This document shows positions 22,546 to 34,980 of a stretch of DNA of 64,000 nucleotides, piece after piece (position 1 is the stretch's first letter; every line of letters begins with the position of its first letter). Below the pieces are notes generated by a model. That model did not search any database. It was not told where the DNA came from and was given only the letters and a program-made list of their open reading frames with translations. This stretch comes from Talinum fruticosum (lineage: Eukaryota > Streptophyta > Magnoliopsida > Caryophyllales > Talinaceae): positions 682,001 to 746,000 of the forward strand of contig JAITYX010000128.1 of NCBI GenBank assembly GCA_021018815.1, in the 5' to 3' direction. The position numbers and the translations under genes were made by a program.

Positions 22546-25521
22546 TGTAACAACCCAAAACATTAAAACGTATTATCTCTAATATGTTCAATTATAACGA
22601 GCGCGTGCATTTCAATTTCAAAATATTTTCATATCATATATATGTATATCAAAAGTATTTTCTTGCGGGACCCGAGATACTGAACAACGACGACCGATGG
22701 CCGATACTTTTCATTATAATATATTATCTAGTACTTATATGCACATAAGCCATACTTAATTCCTAAACTAAGTCAAATAAATTCTCATAAATTCAAACTC
22801 TATATATATACAAACATAACTAATGACAAATTGGCACAACTTATATACAAATAATCAAATATCTAAATATCAAATTTTAAGGAATAACTTGCTAATAAAA
22901 CTAACCCAATCTAAGTATAGGCAATCACATATGTTAAAGCACATTAACTTATAACAATAAAGCTACAATATTAACAAGCAATAATAAAACTACAATAGCA
23001 AATAATAATAATAATTATAATTATAATTATAACATAAAATAAAATAAGATAAAAATAAAAATAAAAATAAATAGATAATTACAATGACAATGCTGAAGAT
23101 AATTATGATAATAAAAATAATAATTAATTTTGGATAACAATGAATTTGGGGGTCAAATTAGGGCTTGACAAATTAGCCTACACTAAGCATAATTAGAATT
23201 TTGCCAAATCACAAATTAAGCATGAGTCATAAGCAAGTGTCAAGCAAAGGTAATGTACTTAGCCAGCTAATCCATGAAGATAAGTACCACAATTTGTATA
23301 AATAGGCCTCAAAGCTAAGAAAATTTAACCCAAAATCCTGATTTGAGCATTTTTCTCTCTCCTCGCTCACCTGCCCAGCACCACCACTTCGGCCACCTCC
23401 ACAGCCGCCCACCGTCCCGTCTAGCCGGCCAACTCCAACTATAACCTTTCAACACCTTGCACCGAGTCCATATCCACCTTCAGGCCGACCCACCGACCAC
23501 CACATCGCCGGAAAACCCAAGCCGAAACCACCCTAATCACCAAATTTCCAACTTATCTTTTGTATCCTCACCCTCACTTCCAGCCACCACCATAACCACC
23601 ACGGGCACCACCTGACCCACGTCACCGGCCAGACCTGCAGTCAACCTGTCTCCGCCCTAGTGCCGCCCACCGGACCACCAAATAACCACTATCCACACCC
23701 TCCTCAAACCTCCAAACCCTAAAAACATCATACAACTTCTTTCACTCTCCACCACCACTCCAGCCACCAACCACGGCCAGCCACCGCCTGACCACCGACC
23801 GGAAACAGACCCTCCGCCACCTGCAGACACCGACTGCAGCCACCCAACACCACCACCTCAGCCACCCAAGCATACCTCCTCTTTCTCTCTCCTCTTTCAT
23901 GCCCTAATATATTACACTTAAACCACCCCAAACTCAGCCACCACCACCACTTGTTGGTCGGCACCGCCACCCTGCCGCCAAGAACCACCCTACCATCGCC
24001 AGTCCACGCTGCCAGCCACCACTAAGCTCCACCACCACCTTGGTCTCCCTTCACTTTTTCTAGGTAAACCCTAAACCCTAACTTTTGATAAGTTAAAGTT
24101 TTTAATATTTAAGTTAATCATTTTTATAAATAACAAGGAATTAACTTGGTCAAGGAAATGAATTAAAGTTATACATGCAAAGTGTGGTTAAGGTAAAAAT
24201 TTGGATTAAATCTTATTAGAGTCATAGCTAAATTATTTTAGATAAAAATAGCATAATAAGATTAAAAATAGTTCATTATAAAATAATTCATATAATGAAT
24301 GCATATTTTAAGTTTAGATAATTTTAATAGAATTTAGGGTTAAATAATTTTAGAAGGAATAAAAATAAGCATAAGTAAAGATAATTAGCTCATTATGTAC
24401 ATGCTTAATAACAAACAAATATTTGCATAACCATAACTTAGATGACAAATTAAAATTCCTAATGCATGCTTAAATGAGTTAGTAAATAAGCTAGAGATAA
24501 CGTGATAAATAATGCATGTTTAGATTAGATAATAACAATTCATAATAAATAAACTATGTCCATTCATGAACAAAGGTAACTTATCACATAAATTAGAAAT
24601 AATTAATTAATCATAAAAATATAAGGCATAAATCATGTTAAAAATAAATCATAATAACTAAAGATAAAGGATAGGTTATTATTAATCAAGAAATACAAGT
24701 CCTTAAAACAAATTCTCATTCTATTAACTCTTATTTAGAGCCATCGATCGACGTACGTTCAAGGGTCCTGCTCAACTATCACAAAGAAAGGAATCAAGTT
24801 CAAATCATCAACCAATTTCGGTTCATCGAGTACGTTCATTGATCGTGCCCTTCAATGTTTTATTTACAAATCAAGGCCGGATATGGCCGACATCAACAAC
24901 AACAAGGAATCATTTGCAACCGAGTATTTGCCATATAAAAGTGGGCCCACTCATCATTACTTCACCATTGTTCAAAGTCGGCACACCGTGATCTGCGCCG
25001 CACCAACTGGACTTCCCGATCGGTCCGGGTGTGTACACATTTAGGGAAACCCGATGATCGCAAGGGTCACCACACGGATAATTAATTAGCAACAGTTTTA
25101 CATTATTCACTCCCCTCATTTACAAACGAATTGAAATGCATGCGCTCAACTCAACTATTTCATAACCTTTATTTTATAGCATGATAATGGACGTATTGAG
25201 CTTCGGCTCACATTTCGAAAATGTTTTCTTGTTTTGTTTTAGGTAAGATGTTGAAGGTATGAAGCAAAGGTCTATTCAGGACTTAGAGGCTCGCAGTAGC
25301 AAGTTGGAGTATTAGTGGTCAAGTATCGGGTTTAACATGTACTTGTTGTATAATTTGTAATTTCCTAGCAAGGTATAACCTTGGGTAAAATACATATAAA
25401 GCCTTGCCCTTTCCTCCGGTAAGGGCGGCGGTAATGTTCCCGACCTCCTTTCCGCTGCGTTAATCATCGGCTAGCAGTTTATTTAGACTAAAATCGGTGA
25501 TTACGGGTTTGGGGCGTTACA
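22546..25521 (-). mobile_element. Solo LTR-1 (Ty3/gypsy-type, 2976 bp) inside the Harbinger transposase
   Basis: On the minus strand it begins TGTAACGCCCC and ends GGGTTGTTACA. A 5-bp target-site duplication GTGTG flanks it (22541-22545, 25522-25526). No gag-pol domains are inside, which fits a solo LTR left by LTR-LTR recombination. The start resembles the start of solo LTR-2 at 30632: after TGTAACGCCCCAA both have a GCGGAAGG/GCGGAAAGG motif and then TTACCGCCG. A C-rich block with many CCACCA triplets lies at 23350-24060 (GGTGGT-rich when read in LTR orientation). ORFs in it are by-products of the triplet bias. Clade not determined. Confidence 0.85.
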
Positions 25522-25756
25522 GTGTGGAACTCGCATTACCTTCCGAGTTAGATAGGTACATGTGCACTAGCATTTCACACCTTTGAAATGCAGAGTTTGA
25601 GGTAGCTTCTTCCTCAATTGCTTTATCGATAGCAACATCAAGATCAAAATCTTCATTTTTATGAGATGAGTTTGACATTGTTGTTGAGTTGTTTGTGTTT
25701 GCGATGTCGTTTAGGTGTAGAAATGTGTAATTCTTTCGAATTGAGTAAGCATTCAT
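25522..25756 (-). pseudogene. PIF/Harbinger transposase, N-terminal part
   Basis: The open frame from 25756 runs into the LTR insertion site. It contains MSNSSHKNEDFDLDVAIDKAIEEE, the acidic leader typical of the N-terminus of plant Harbinger transposases. The matching downstream sequence resumes at 22545 after the 5-bp duplication. Before insertion the two parts formed one gene. Confidence 0.8.
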
Positions 25757-26549
25757 ATAGTAGTCTCATTATTGTTAGTATTTGTATTATTGTACTTTGT
25801 CTACTGAATACACAAGAAAAACATAATAAATTTGACAATACTTTGCATTATTGTACTTTGCATAGTACTTGAATAAATTGACAATGCAAGCATACTTCAA
25901 AAGCAACCGATATTGAAAGGATTGATAACAATTTGCATTATTGTATTTTTCAGTACTTGCATGAAGAAGGAAAATATGAAAAAATTGACAATACTTTGCA
26001 TTATTCTACTCTACACACTACTCGAATGAATTGACAATGCAAGCATGCTTCAAAAGCAACTGATTTAGCAAGGATGACAACATGCTCATAACTCATATTG
26101 CATTGATAACAAAGTTAATACGAGATAAAAACAAGTACAAATAATTAAAAAAGCAAGATAATTAAGCTGTTACATTGATAATAATATTAAACTAAACACT
26201 TTATTGTCTACGGTTCTTCCACTTCTTAATGATCTCTCTCCGCTGAGCATAATACCATTCTTTCTCTTCATCATCCATATTTGATGGATCCATTGACATG
26301 ACTGCCTCTGTCATATTCTCTTTCCTTCAATTATGTGTCTGTGGCCGCTCTTTCAGCATCCCTTTGCATAATTTCTATTTCCACATCCTTTTTCTAATTC
26401 TTTTGCCTTCGGATCTGCAAGTATACTCAGGGTCTCTATTCTTTTTATTTCGTATCTCCGACCCTTGTCAACTCCTCCATAACTTCAACATTGGAGACAT
26501 TAATTTCGGATGAAGCTGCTTTAGTTTTCCCCTTTCTAAGACTTTTGGC
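25757..26549. other. Harbinger interior between the two ORFs
   Basis: AT-rich spacer between the convergently ordered ORF1 end and transposase start. Imperfect direct repeats of TTGACAAT-ACTTTGCATTATT recur at about 25830, 25930 and 25985. No further gene is seen. Confidence 0.5.
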
Positions 26550-27513
26550 AGCATCCCTTCCAATAGGTCTATTGATATTGGTCAGGGTAAATCTTCGATG
26601 GGTGCCTCAACCTCTTCTCCTACATCAAGATTTGAGGAAGAACTATAATCTCCCGCTTTTGTATTCTTAATTCTCTTTGTCGACTTATCTCCATTTCCTC
26701 TGTTGGAGTTATTAACATGATTCAACCATTTCGGTTCATAGCGCAAATGACGCCAAGCATGCTCGTAACCAAAATTTTGGCCATGCATCTCTTTGTATTG
26801 GATATGCGTAGCTTTCGGATAATCGGACTCACTTTGCCCACTCAGCGGTCGTCGAGCTGCAACATCATAGTACCTTGAGAAATGTGTGACGAGTTGCACA
26901 TAATCCGGTCCATCGAGCTTTACACTTTTCAGCCTAATCTTTTGGCTGGCCACTTATAACTTGAGTACTCGTCTTTGAGTTTCACAAAAGTACTCCCAAA
27001 TTATGTCCCTAAATGTCATCTCTCTTTGGCCAGTTCCAGTTATGGGATCCTTGCTCATATTTAACCATGCACCGATTAAGAGCTCATCTTTTAACTCATC
27101 CCATAATACCCCTTTTTGCCTTTTGTTGTTGTGAAACAACATTTTACGCTTTATTATTTGCTTCAACTTGGTCATCTTCATCTACATGAGTTTCTTCCGT
27201 TGAAAAATCAGAACGACTTCTCCAGGGAGCTCACATTTTATGGGCTATCATGAATCCCTATATTACTCATCCACCTAGTGAACGATCCTGGAGAAGATGA
27301 ATACATAGGATGGATAGAATAATAATTTTCAGGATTGGGTGCATTATAATTTTGGGAGTTTGGGTTATACTAATATTCGGGTGTTTGACTATGATAGTAT
27401 TGAGGGTTTGAATTATTTTGAAAATAGGAGTTATTTTTAAGGTAATAATTTTGAAAATTAGAGTGTTGAGAATTTGGAGAATTTGGTTGACTACTTTCGG
27501 AATTTGTATCCAT
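26550..27513 (-). pseudogene. PIF/Harbinger ORF1, Myb/SANT-like protein
   Basis: Starts at ATG 27513 with a low-complexity N/S/Q/Y/P-rich head (MDTNSESSQPNSPN). After frame breaks the Myb/SANT-like core follows: WDELKDELLIGAWLNMSKDP then ITGTGQ at about 27110-27000, matching the ORF1 family in which this trihelix-like domain binds the transposon ends. Further down KLDGPDYVQLVTHFSRYY is followed by NFGYEHAWRHLRYEPKW at about 26760-26715, also typical of the family, then a basic K/R-rich patch. At least two stops/frameshifts break it. In the live element this protein works with the transposase. Confidence 0.8.
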
Positions 27514-28021
27514 AATTTGGGATTTTGAGAGTATGGAGAGATTTCTAAGGTAAAAAATTTCAAATCTAACATTCCACCATACACCTTATTTATAGTATTT
27601 TCCGGGTGAAAAAAACATGATCGTTGTTACATAATTAATAAAAAATATAGCCATTACAAATAGGTTAAATTTCATCAAAATATAGCAGTTAATTGCCGTT
27701 ACATACAAACAACAACAAAAAAATGCATTTAAAAATAAAAAAAGAAAAGCATCCGAAAATTAAAAAAAGCCCACTTGCATAGCGTGTGGGGCCTGCGTGT
27801 CCGGCCAGCCACCTCCCTCCACGCGCATGAGGAACACGCGCCGGACACGGCCCGGCTAGGGCTGTGTCTCACTCGCACCGGTCCTCTCTCTCTCCTCCTT
27901 TTTCCTCTCTCTCTTCCTTTTTCCCCTTGGCCGGTTGCTCCACCGCAGCCCCACCCTCCTTTTTTTTATTTTCTCTTTCCTCCACATGGGAGCAACTCCC
28001 TTGGTCCCATTGGAGATAGCC
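27514..28021. other. Right subterminal region of the Harbinger element
   Basis: Contains a GC-rich patch (27780-27950) with GTGTCCGGCC and CGCGCCGGACACGG elements forming local inverted repeats, then a CT-rich run and the terminal inverted repeat. The ORF at 27775-28086 crosses the transposon end and is not a gene. Confidence 0.6.
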
Positions 28022-29827
28022 TTAAGAATTCCTCATTTGCAAATTTCCAACGATTTGGATCAATTTTTTTAATTTCGTACTTGTAAAAGATGAAAAATAA
28101 AAGAAAATGCTCAACAACCACCTTATTAGAATCCACAAAGTTACAATTTGTTCACACAATTGCATTCCTTTTCTTTTTTTGCTTTGTTTTTTAATGTTCT
28201 TTACTCGGGCATTGACAGGGGAAAAGTTCCTTCTACACTTTAATCATAACTATTTAATGTGAGCAATAGATATGTTATGCTTTCTCTTTTCCGAAAATAA
28301 TTGTTCGGGCAAGTTCCTCATGGACCAAAGACGTAAGTACATGCTCCGAGTTTGGCTTGACATCAAACGTGAATCATGAGAGTAACTAATGGAGTTTTAC
28401 TACTATCTATTAGCTTTTGTTTCTTTTTTTCTTTGTTTTCTTAATGTAAAAAATGGCTTGCGTTTGTTTTTAATAGTTTGGAACCACACGTTATGCATAC
28501 AACTCGTTAAAAATATCACATAGGATATATAAATAATAAATTTATGATGTAATCTTAAAAAGATTTGTTAAAAGTTAGAAGATATAAAAGTGTCATATCA
28601 ATTTTTTGAGTTCTTTGATAATGTTATTGTCAATATTTTGAAGAAACTAAAGTGAGATATTGAATGAAAATAAACCAAATTCAATTAAAAGTATGAGTAA
28701 CTAAAATAAAATGAGAAGTCATAGTTATTGTGATATGTAAGTACAACCTTTGGTACATACATAGGGAAAAAATGTTTAAGGAATGTCATTATACACTCGA
28801 AGTTCTTCTTACAATTAGTGAACAAAGCAATAAATGACACTCGGGTTACCAATGTTTCGAGTCGACTATTTTTTAGACCCCAAGTTCCGAAAAATTATTA
28901 TTAGTGCCTTTAAGTTTTATGACAAACTATTTTTCAAGCCCTTTTTCTTACTTTTTTTGACAATGTTTTTTTAAATTTATATTTTTGACAAAGTAGGGTA
29001 AGATATGTAAAAACACTAACTTAAGGGTATTTTGTAAAAAAAAAACTTATTTTAACAATTTTAATTTTCCGAAATGACTTTACTCGTACTAGTTATTATG
29101 ATCTACTACTTATATCATAAATATTACATTTTCTATGATTATACGCCCATCATGCTTAGCAAAATTATTAAACTTAATTAGAGAGTTTTGACCATTACTT
29201 GAACATAGTTGGCATTGCACTTTGGCGTTCCTCTAACTTAGAGTCGACAGAGATTAACCACACCTTCCTTAGATCAGGTACAACACAAATATGTTTTGTT
29301 TCCTACCTCATATCGTAGTCACTAATCATGTTTTAATCTTTTAAAGATTGTGAGACTTTAATCAAGAAATTATAATATTTAATACATGAGGTTCAATTGA
29401 ATAATGTTCCCTATTGGGAAACTTCTTTTATTTATCTCTTTTTGCTCAAGCTATGCTCAAATTGGTCATGTCCTTTCTCAATGCTCAGCTTCTCCTTATA
29501 TAGAGGAGGGGTGAGATACGTAGGATGCTTTAGTGACTACAATACACACACTATTACAAGATGTCATTTGATTGTTACAATTACACTCACATGCTGAAAA
29601 TTAAAACCGACTTGAGAAGACTCTTACTAGTAGACATATTTTTCAAAAATGACATGATGATATTTCAGGATTTTCATAATATTATATGCTTGCAATTTTA
29701 GTCATAATCTTTGAGATTGTGCATGCCTTCATCTCCAATTTCTCTTTCTAATTCAACTTCATAAAAAATCAAGATATTTAGGACTCCATTGTAAGAATAA
29801 AGCATGTAGATATCCAAATATCAAATA
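28022..29827. other. AT-rich stretch, no gene recognised
   Basis: About 1.8 kb without recognisable coding sequence or terminal repeats. It may include decayed CACTA interior left of the TNP2 fragment, but I cannot show this. Confidence 0.4.
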
Positions 29828-30340
29828 TGAAGGTTTTTTCTTGAGAGTCCGAATCATCCTAGAGAGGGATGAATAAGGTGAAAAGGAAATTTTGCAGAAT
29901 GAGAGATTTTTCCACAAAGTATGAGCTCAAAAAACAATTATGAGTCTAAAATGAACTCGAAATATAGAACACGTAAAATACGTGGAAACCCTCCCGGGGT
30001 AGAAAACCATGCTTAATGTCAATCCAAACACCAAGTCAAATCCACTTTTTGAATCCAAAAATACAAGGATCGACTCTTACAAAATCGTTCTCTTAGACAA
30101 TTCAATACAGATTTTTCTAGGCGCAAAAGTTTCCTTATCTGTCCTAATACTTTCTAAGTGAGATACCATTTACATCTAGGGACTAAGTTGAGTTAATCCT
30201 TATAACTAATTCAAGGGATATTACAGAGAATTGAATTGAATAAGAGTAGTTACAAGACTTCTTCTTTTCAACTCAAAAGTTTAGAAAACTTAAGTACAAA
30301 GTTGAAAACTAGAACATATTGAGAGAATAAGATATGAGTA
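29828..30340 (-). mobile_element. Old antisense Sirevirus LTR fragment
   Basis: On the minus strand this is a diverged copy of the last third of the Sirevirus LTR at 31581-33125. Shared landmarks, read on +: TGAAGG at 29828 (LTR end), GAGAGTCCGAATCATCCTAG, then TACGTGGAAACCCTCCCGGG (29980-29999), AAGTCAAATCCACTTTTTGA, and TCTAGGGACTAAGTTGAGTTAA. It lacks the LTR's first kilobase. It is much more diverged from the intact element than that element's two LTRs are from each other, so it is an older insertion, apparently within the CACTA-1 transposase region. The right boundary is approximate. Confidence 0.75.
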
Positions 30341-30345
30341 TTATG

Positions 30346-30626
30346 CAACAATCGTTCGTAATAGCTACTTAGGTGTTCGAGATAGGCCTTCTTTTTCCGT
30401 GCTTGAGTTGATAAGAGCAAGTACCCTCTACAAAAATAGGGCATGCCTTGTGTCATTTGATAGTGTATTCGAATAAGTTTTCGTACAAGGGAAGTCATTC
30501 ATTGTGGTGAAGATCATATCTCGCAATATAAATTGCTCTTGATGGTATGCATCGTAAACCGATACACCTTCGTCCCACATAAGCTCGAAATCTTCAACAA
30601 GAGACGCGAAGCAAAAATCTATATCA
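30346..30626 (-). pseudogene. CACTA-1 TNP2 transposase, part downstream of the LTR insertion
   Basis: Minus strand: NDIDFCFASLVEDFELMWDE then GVSVYDAYHQEQFILRDMIF and MNDFP match the TNP2 transposase (Transposase_21) segment that follows the GPKQPG motif. A further frame gives KACPI and YQLKHGKRRP, the zinc-binding region after it. Frameshifts and stops follow and the similarity ends near the antisense Sirevirus LTR. It continues the TNP2 part at 44181-45277. Confidence 0.85.
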
Positions 30627-31229
30627 TTTCCTGTAACGCCCCAATCCGTAGATACATAAATAAGTAATTAACAGCGGAAGGCTTGTAAATTGGAGACGTT
30701 ACCGCCGTTTTCATATTAAAAACAAGGCAAGTTCATTTGAGCAAATTAATTTTTCAAACAATTTATGTAACAATCCAATCCAGATTTTTTTCTCTTGCAG
30801 AAAACGAATTTTCAAAATGCCGAGGATCAGCTGGAGAGGAATCATGAGCCATGAGACCGGGAAGGTACTAACATGTATGGGGTCAAGACGAACAGCCAAA
30901 CATCACTTCTCCGACCAGCTTTATCTTTTCTTCCTCTTTAAACTTTGGATGTGATTGCGAATAGTCCGTCATGCGCTCAAGTCCCTAAAAATTTAAAACA
31001 TAAAACAATAAACGTGTGAGCTAGAAGCTCGATGACGTTACCATTATAAAATAAAATTGCAATTTAGATGCTATTAAATCGTGCATATCTTAAATCATCT
31101 TTCTTGAATACTCGGTTTGCAAACTTGTCAATTGCCGATTTGCTTTTTCGATTTAGCCAAACTCGGGACCCATACTCGTGGAACAATCAATCATAGAATC
31201 CGACTCCTAGGTTCATTTAACCCTAAGGC

Positions 31230-31510
31230 GATCGGCTGTGAACAATTGAACGATTAAACGATTAAACGGTTAAACGATTAACGATTCCGTGAACAATTGA
31301 ACAATTAACGGTTCAATGCTCGCTAGCGAGCAACGTTGTCCGAGCGTCCCGGATCAACCATTTACGATTACAATTACGATTACGATTACAATTACGGTCA
31401 CATTCATTCATGGATCGTCATACGATTACGATTACATTCATTCATGGATCGTCATACGATTACGATTACGATTATGATTACGATCACATTCATTCATGGA
31501 TCGTCATAAC
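31230..31510. repeat. Short tandem repeats in solo LTR-2, left of the Sirevirus
   Basis: First a run of GAACAATTGAAC / GATTAAACG variants (31230-31310). Then three units of CGATTACGATTA... each ending CATTCATTCATGGATCGTCA (31360-31507), with 6-bp ATTACG subrepeats of variable number. Confidence 0.85.
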
Positions 31511-31575
31511 GGTTAACGGGTCCTTTGCATGGCCAAATCAATTAAATTGTGAAAAACTTATGTATAAGCGCAATG

Positions 31576-31580
31576 AATTG
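31576..31580. other. Sirevirus target-site duplication, left copy
   Basis: AATTG; the matching copy is at 41483-41487. Confidence 0.9.
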
Positions 31581-33125
31581 TGAAGACTCGGACACTCGCT
31601 CAATATCTTTCTCGAGTCATGCAAAAGGAATCAGGTATATCGATGTTATTCATGTAGAGTTTTGATTCCAAGGCATTCTCTGTGTCTTAGAAACTTACTT
31701 GAGTCTCTAAGTGATTCGGCCCTCACTTATCTCTTTTATCGCTTTTTAGTTAGCGACTCGAAAACCGGTTCTTTATTCCGAGTCCACTCTCACTCGGATT
31801 AATCGCCTTTTGAATATACCGAGTATTCCGCCGTTTCTCACTTAGAATCGACTTATGGTTTTCTATTCTATTGTTTGCATAGTCGGTATTCGTAGTTTAT
31901 TTCAAGCTTTTCCCACTCGATATTCGTTATAGAACTTGATTCCTCGCATAAGACTAAGTCATATGGAATTACGAGTATCATGGATATTAGACTCGGAAAA
32001 TTCCATTTCTTTTCGACTCGGATAATCAATTGCGTAATTATCATAATTATTTTATTATCACGTGTCTAACCTTGGACCAAAGTATTTTATACTTTGAGAA
32101 CCAAAGGTGTTTTACTTTTGTAGGTTATTCAATCGAGGATATCTTTTCAAACTACAAAAGTAGCCGAAGCTCGAACGTCAAATCACCAGCGAGATATGGC
32201 TTTTCACCTTCCCTGCTTTGGTCCCGAGAAGATTGTGTTAGAAGTCGTACGCTTCCATATCCGGAAAACTGGACCGCAAAGCCTAACGGTGGTTTCCACC
32301 TCATTTTTCAAGACACAGCCGATGGTTTTGGGACTTCCAAGAGAGTTAAACCGTTGTCCAACGTCCATATTTCAATGGATACTTTACGAGTGACTCGAAA
32401 GCTTCTATCAACGGTCACGAGACGACACTCGGTCAGCGAGATGAAGATAACGGCTACTCTGCCTGGTCATCTATAAATAGAAGCCACTTCACAAGACTTA
32501 GAGATTTGCCGATTCTATTGTTAATACACATACTTGAGAAAAGTCATTGTATTTACTTTCAATCTTCAACTTACAACTCCAACTCGTAATTCATTACTCT
32601 CGAGTTGTAAGGTCTTGTACTAAGTTACAAACTCTTCTTACATTCTTTGTAAGGTCCCTTGACTAAGTCTGTAAGGGTTAACTCGGCTTAGTTGTCCCTA
32701 GCTGTAAGGGTTATCTCGGCTAGGAAGTACTAGATCGGATAAGGTAACTTCGAGTCTAGGAAAACTTGTATAGAGTTGTCCAAGGGAGCAACTCGGGTTC
32801 AGTCGGTTCACGGTATTTTGTGGACTCAAAATAGTGGATTTGACTTCGTGTCCGGATTGACACGGGCCGTGGTTTTCTGCCCGGGAGGGTTTCCACGTAA
32901 AATCTCTGCGTTCTCTTTCCGAGTTCATTCTAGACTCGGACAACCTAACTACTCTTGTTTCGTTTGATTCATTGCTTTACGAGTCCAATCTTTTCGACCC
33001 TGTGCTTAAACTTAGAAGCTGTCTTTGCCTCTTCTCTGTCGAAAAGAGTGTGTTTTCACAAAGAATTTTCTATCACCCTATTCACCCCCTCTAGGGTGAC
33101 TCGGACTCTCCCGAGCAAACCTTCA
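31581..33125 (+). repeat. Sirevirus 5' LTR (1545 bp)
   Basis: Begins TGAAGACTCG and ends AAACCTTCA. A TATA box, CTATAAATAG, lies at 32471-32480 and would start the genomic RNA. A short internal direct repeat with TGTAAGGGTTA (near 32669 and 32702) lies in the presumed R/U5 part. Confidence 0.95.
32471..32480 (+). promoter_or_regulatory. LTR promoter TATA box
   Basis: CTATAAATAG. The same box is at 40826-40835 in the 3' LTR. Its conservation in both LTRs supports a role as the element's promoter. Confidence 0.7.
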
Positions 33126-33126
33126 A

Positions 33127-33139
33127 TTGGTATCGAGCC
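33127..33139 (+). other. Primer-binding site for initiator Met-tRNA
   Basis: TTGGTATCGAGCC directly after the 5' LTR. The usual copia site is TGGTATCAGAGC(C), complementary to the 3' end of initiator tRNA-Met; one A is missing here. Confidence 0.8.
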
Positions 33140-33184
33140 TAGCCTTTCGGAAAGGATCTAACAATCCAAAGGTTTAAAGATCGG

Positions 33185-34980
33185 ATGGCTCGGAACACCG
33201 GAGAGTTCGACGAAGGAAGATCTTCCAACGAGGCCACCGAAATTCAAAGGTTCAAACTTTGGTCACTTGGAAGAAGCTTATGGAATGTTTCCTCATGGAT
33301 CATGATGAAGAAGTCCAGGAAATCATACAACAAGGAAATTACATTCCAACGAAGACGAGATGAATTCAGAATCCTTCCCAAGACAAAGGCTGAGTTTATG
33401 CCAGTAGAAGCGAGAGAAGTTCGAAAGAACTTCAAAGCCATGGACATCCTCATGTGCGCCATAAGCTCGGAAGAATATAATCGAGTCTCTGCTCGTGACT
33501 CGCTAAAGAGGTGTGGGACACTGCGGTCAACACCTATGAAGGTACAAGTCGGGTGAGACAAGCAAAGATCGATCGAGTATCTTCACAAATATGAGATTTT
33601 CAAAATGGAGCCGGAAGAGAACATTACTCGGATGTTCATTCGCTTCACTGAGATCACCAACAATCTCAAATCTCCGGGAAAGAAAATCTCTCATGAAGAA
33701 ATGTGCCTGGAAAATTCTCGAAGTCTACTCAAGAGACGATGGGGTCCTAAGGTGACTGCCATAGAAGAGGCTCGGAACCTCTCACTCTTGAAGCCGAGAC
33801 GAGCTCATCGGAAAGCTTCGACTCATGAGATACATCCGGAAGAAGAAGATGCGGAGGAGTGCTTGTCAAAAGGAACATTGCGCTTAAAGCCTCGGAATCC
33901 AAAGAAGCTAGTCAGAGCTCTTCGACTCGGAAGATGATCCCATGGCACTCATTGCAAGAGGCTTTAAGAGAATGATGAAGCATAAAAGATGGGACAAAAG
34001 ACCAAAAGAAGAATTCTACAAAAGGACAAGAGAGACGAGAAAAGGTAAGTTTTCTTCACCTTCAAAATTATCTTTGTCTAAGAATTCGGATGTTTTGAAT
34101 GTGGCAGCAAAGACCACATAGTCAAGGACTGTCCAAAACGAAGAAGGGACAGGAAGAAGAAAAAGGCCATGATGGCAACTTGGAGCGATGAGGATTCATC
34201 CGAAGACGACGAGGACTCGGATGACTCGAAGTGTCCGATGGCAATTTCGACTCGGAAGGCTGAAAGAGAGTCGGACTCGGACTCGGACAACGAGGAAACC
34301 GATCCTCAAGAGGTAATAAACTACTTCCTCAAATTCTCCAAAGTTGATTTAACTAAATATATCTTTACTTTGGAAGAAAAGTCCAATTCGATTCTTCTCA
34401 TTTCAAGGAACAACTTGAGTCAATCACTTACGAGAGCACTTCTTTAAAAAACGAGTTAGAAAAGCTGAGACTCACACTCGAGAGAACTCAAGACAAGTGC
34501 TCAAGCTAATGAGGCTGAGTCCGAGTTACTCAAGAAAGAAAATGAGCAACTAAAACGAAGCTCACTGAGTCTCGAGATCTGGTTTTAAAGTTTACTCAAG
34601 GTCGGAAGAACCTTGACATGCTCTTGGGATCACAATGTGTCTCGTTTCGAAAAGAAGGTCTTGGTTTCAACAAAGAAGAAGAATCTAATTCTTACTCAAA
34701 ATTGTTCAAAAGGATTCCAGAAGCTGTAAAGTTCAAAAGGGCTGAGCATGGTCCCACTCACGGAAATGAAAGGAGGACTAAACCCGGACCTATTTACAAA
34801 AGGAAACCATTTTCTCCTGTTTCAAAAGGAAAGGTTTTTAAAAGGAAAGAGACACGGACTCGGTTCTCGAGAGGAAGACTCGGAATCGAAACAAAACCCA
34901 AAGTCATTCAAATCCGGGTTTCGAAGCACCTTCTTCCTCGAGAAAAGGACCACGGTAAGGAATGTTCTTGGGTTCGTTAG
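33185..34980 (+). pseudogene. Sirevirus gag region
   Basis: Broken into several frames. Near 33260-33500 is a UBN2-type gag core with LPKTKAEFMPVEAREVRKNF and a KAMDILMCAISSEEYNRVSA stretch. A CCHC zinc knuckle follows at 34091-34132 (C-FE-C-GSKD-H-IVKD-C; spacing C-x2-C-x4-H-x4-C). After it comes a very acidic serine/aspartate tail (34169-34310) and a K/E-rich region, as usual for the large Sirevirus gag. The protein would package the element RNA. At least five frame changes are needed to follow it. Confidence 0.85.

Larger units (their letters stand above)
20832..28021 (-). mobile_element. PIF/Harbinger transposon, split by a solo LTR
   Basis: Left terminus GGGTATCGATAATGG, right terminus (reverse complement) GGCTATCTCCAATGG; both continue with a block around GCAACTCCC / GGGAGTTGC. 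The target triplet TTA is present at 20829-20831 and 28022-28024, the TWA-type duplication of this superfamily. Both expected ORFs lie inside on the minus strand: a Myb/SANT-like ORF1 (27513-26550) and a DDE transposase (25756-21440). Subtracting the solo LTR and its duplicated 5 bp leaves about 4.2 kb, a normal size for an autonomous element. The genes contain stops, so it is not now autonomous. Confidence 0.9.

Noticed and set aside
23227..23988. Minus-strand glycine/tryptophan-rich ORFs
   Set aside because: By-products of the CCACCA-rich block inside solo LTR-1; composition follows the triplet bias.
22546..25521. Interpretation as a TIR DNA transposon because the ends are inverted copies (TGTAAC...GTTACA)
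   Set aside because: The inverted match is about 6-10 bases, the duplication is 5 bp and the ends are TG...CA; all this fits an LTR better.
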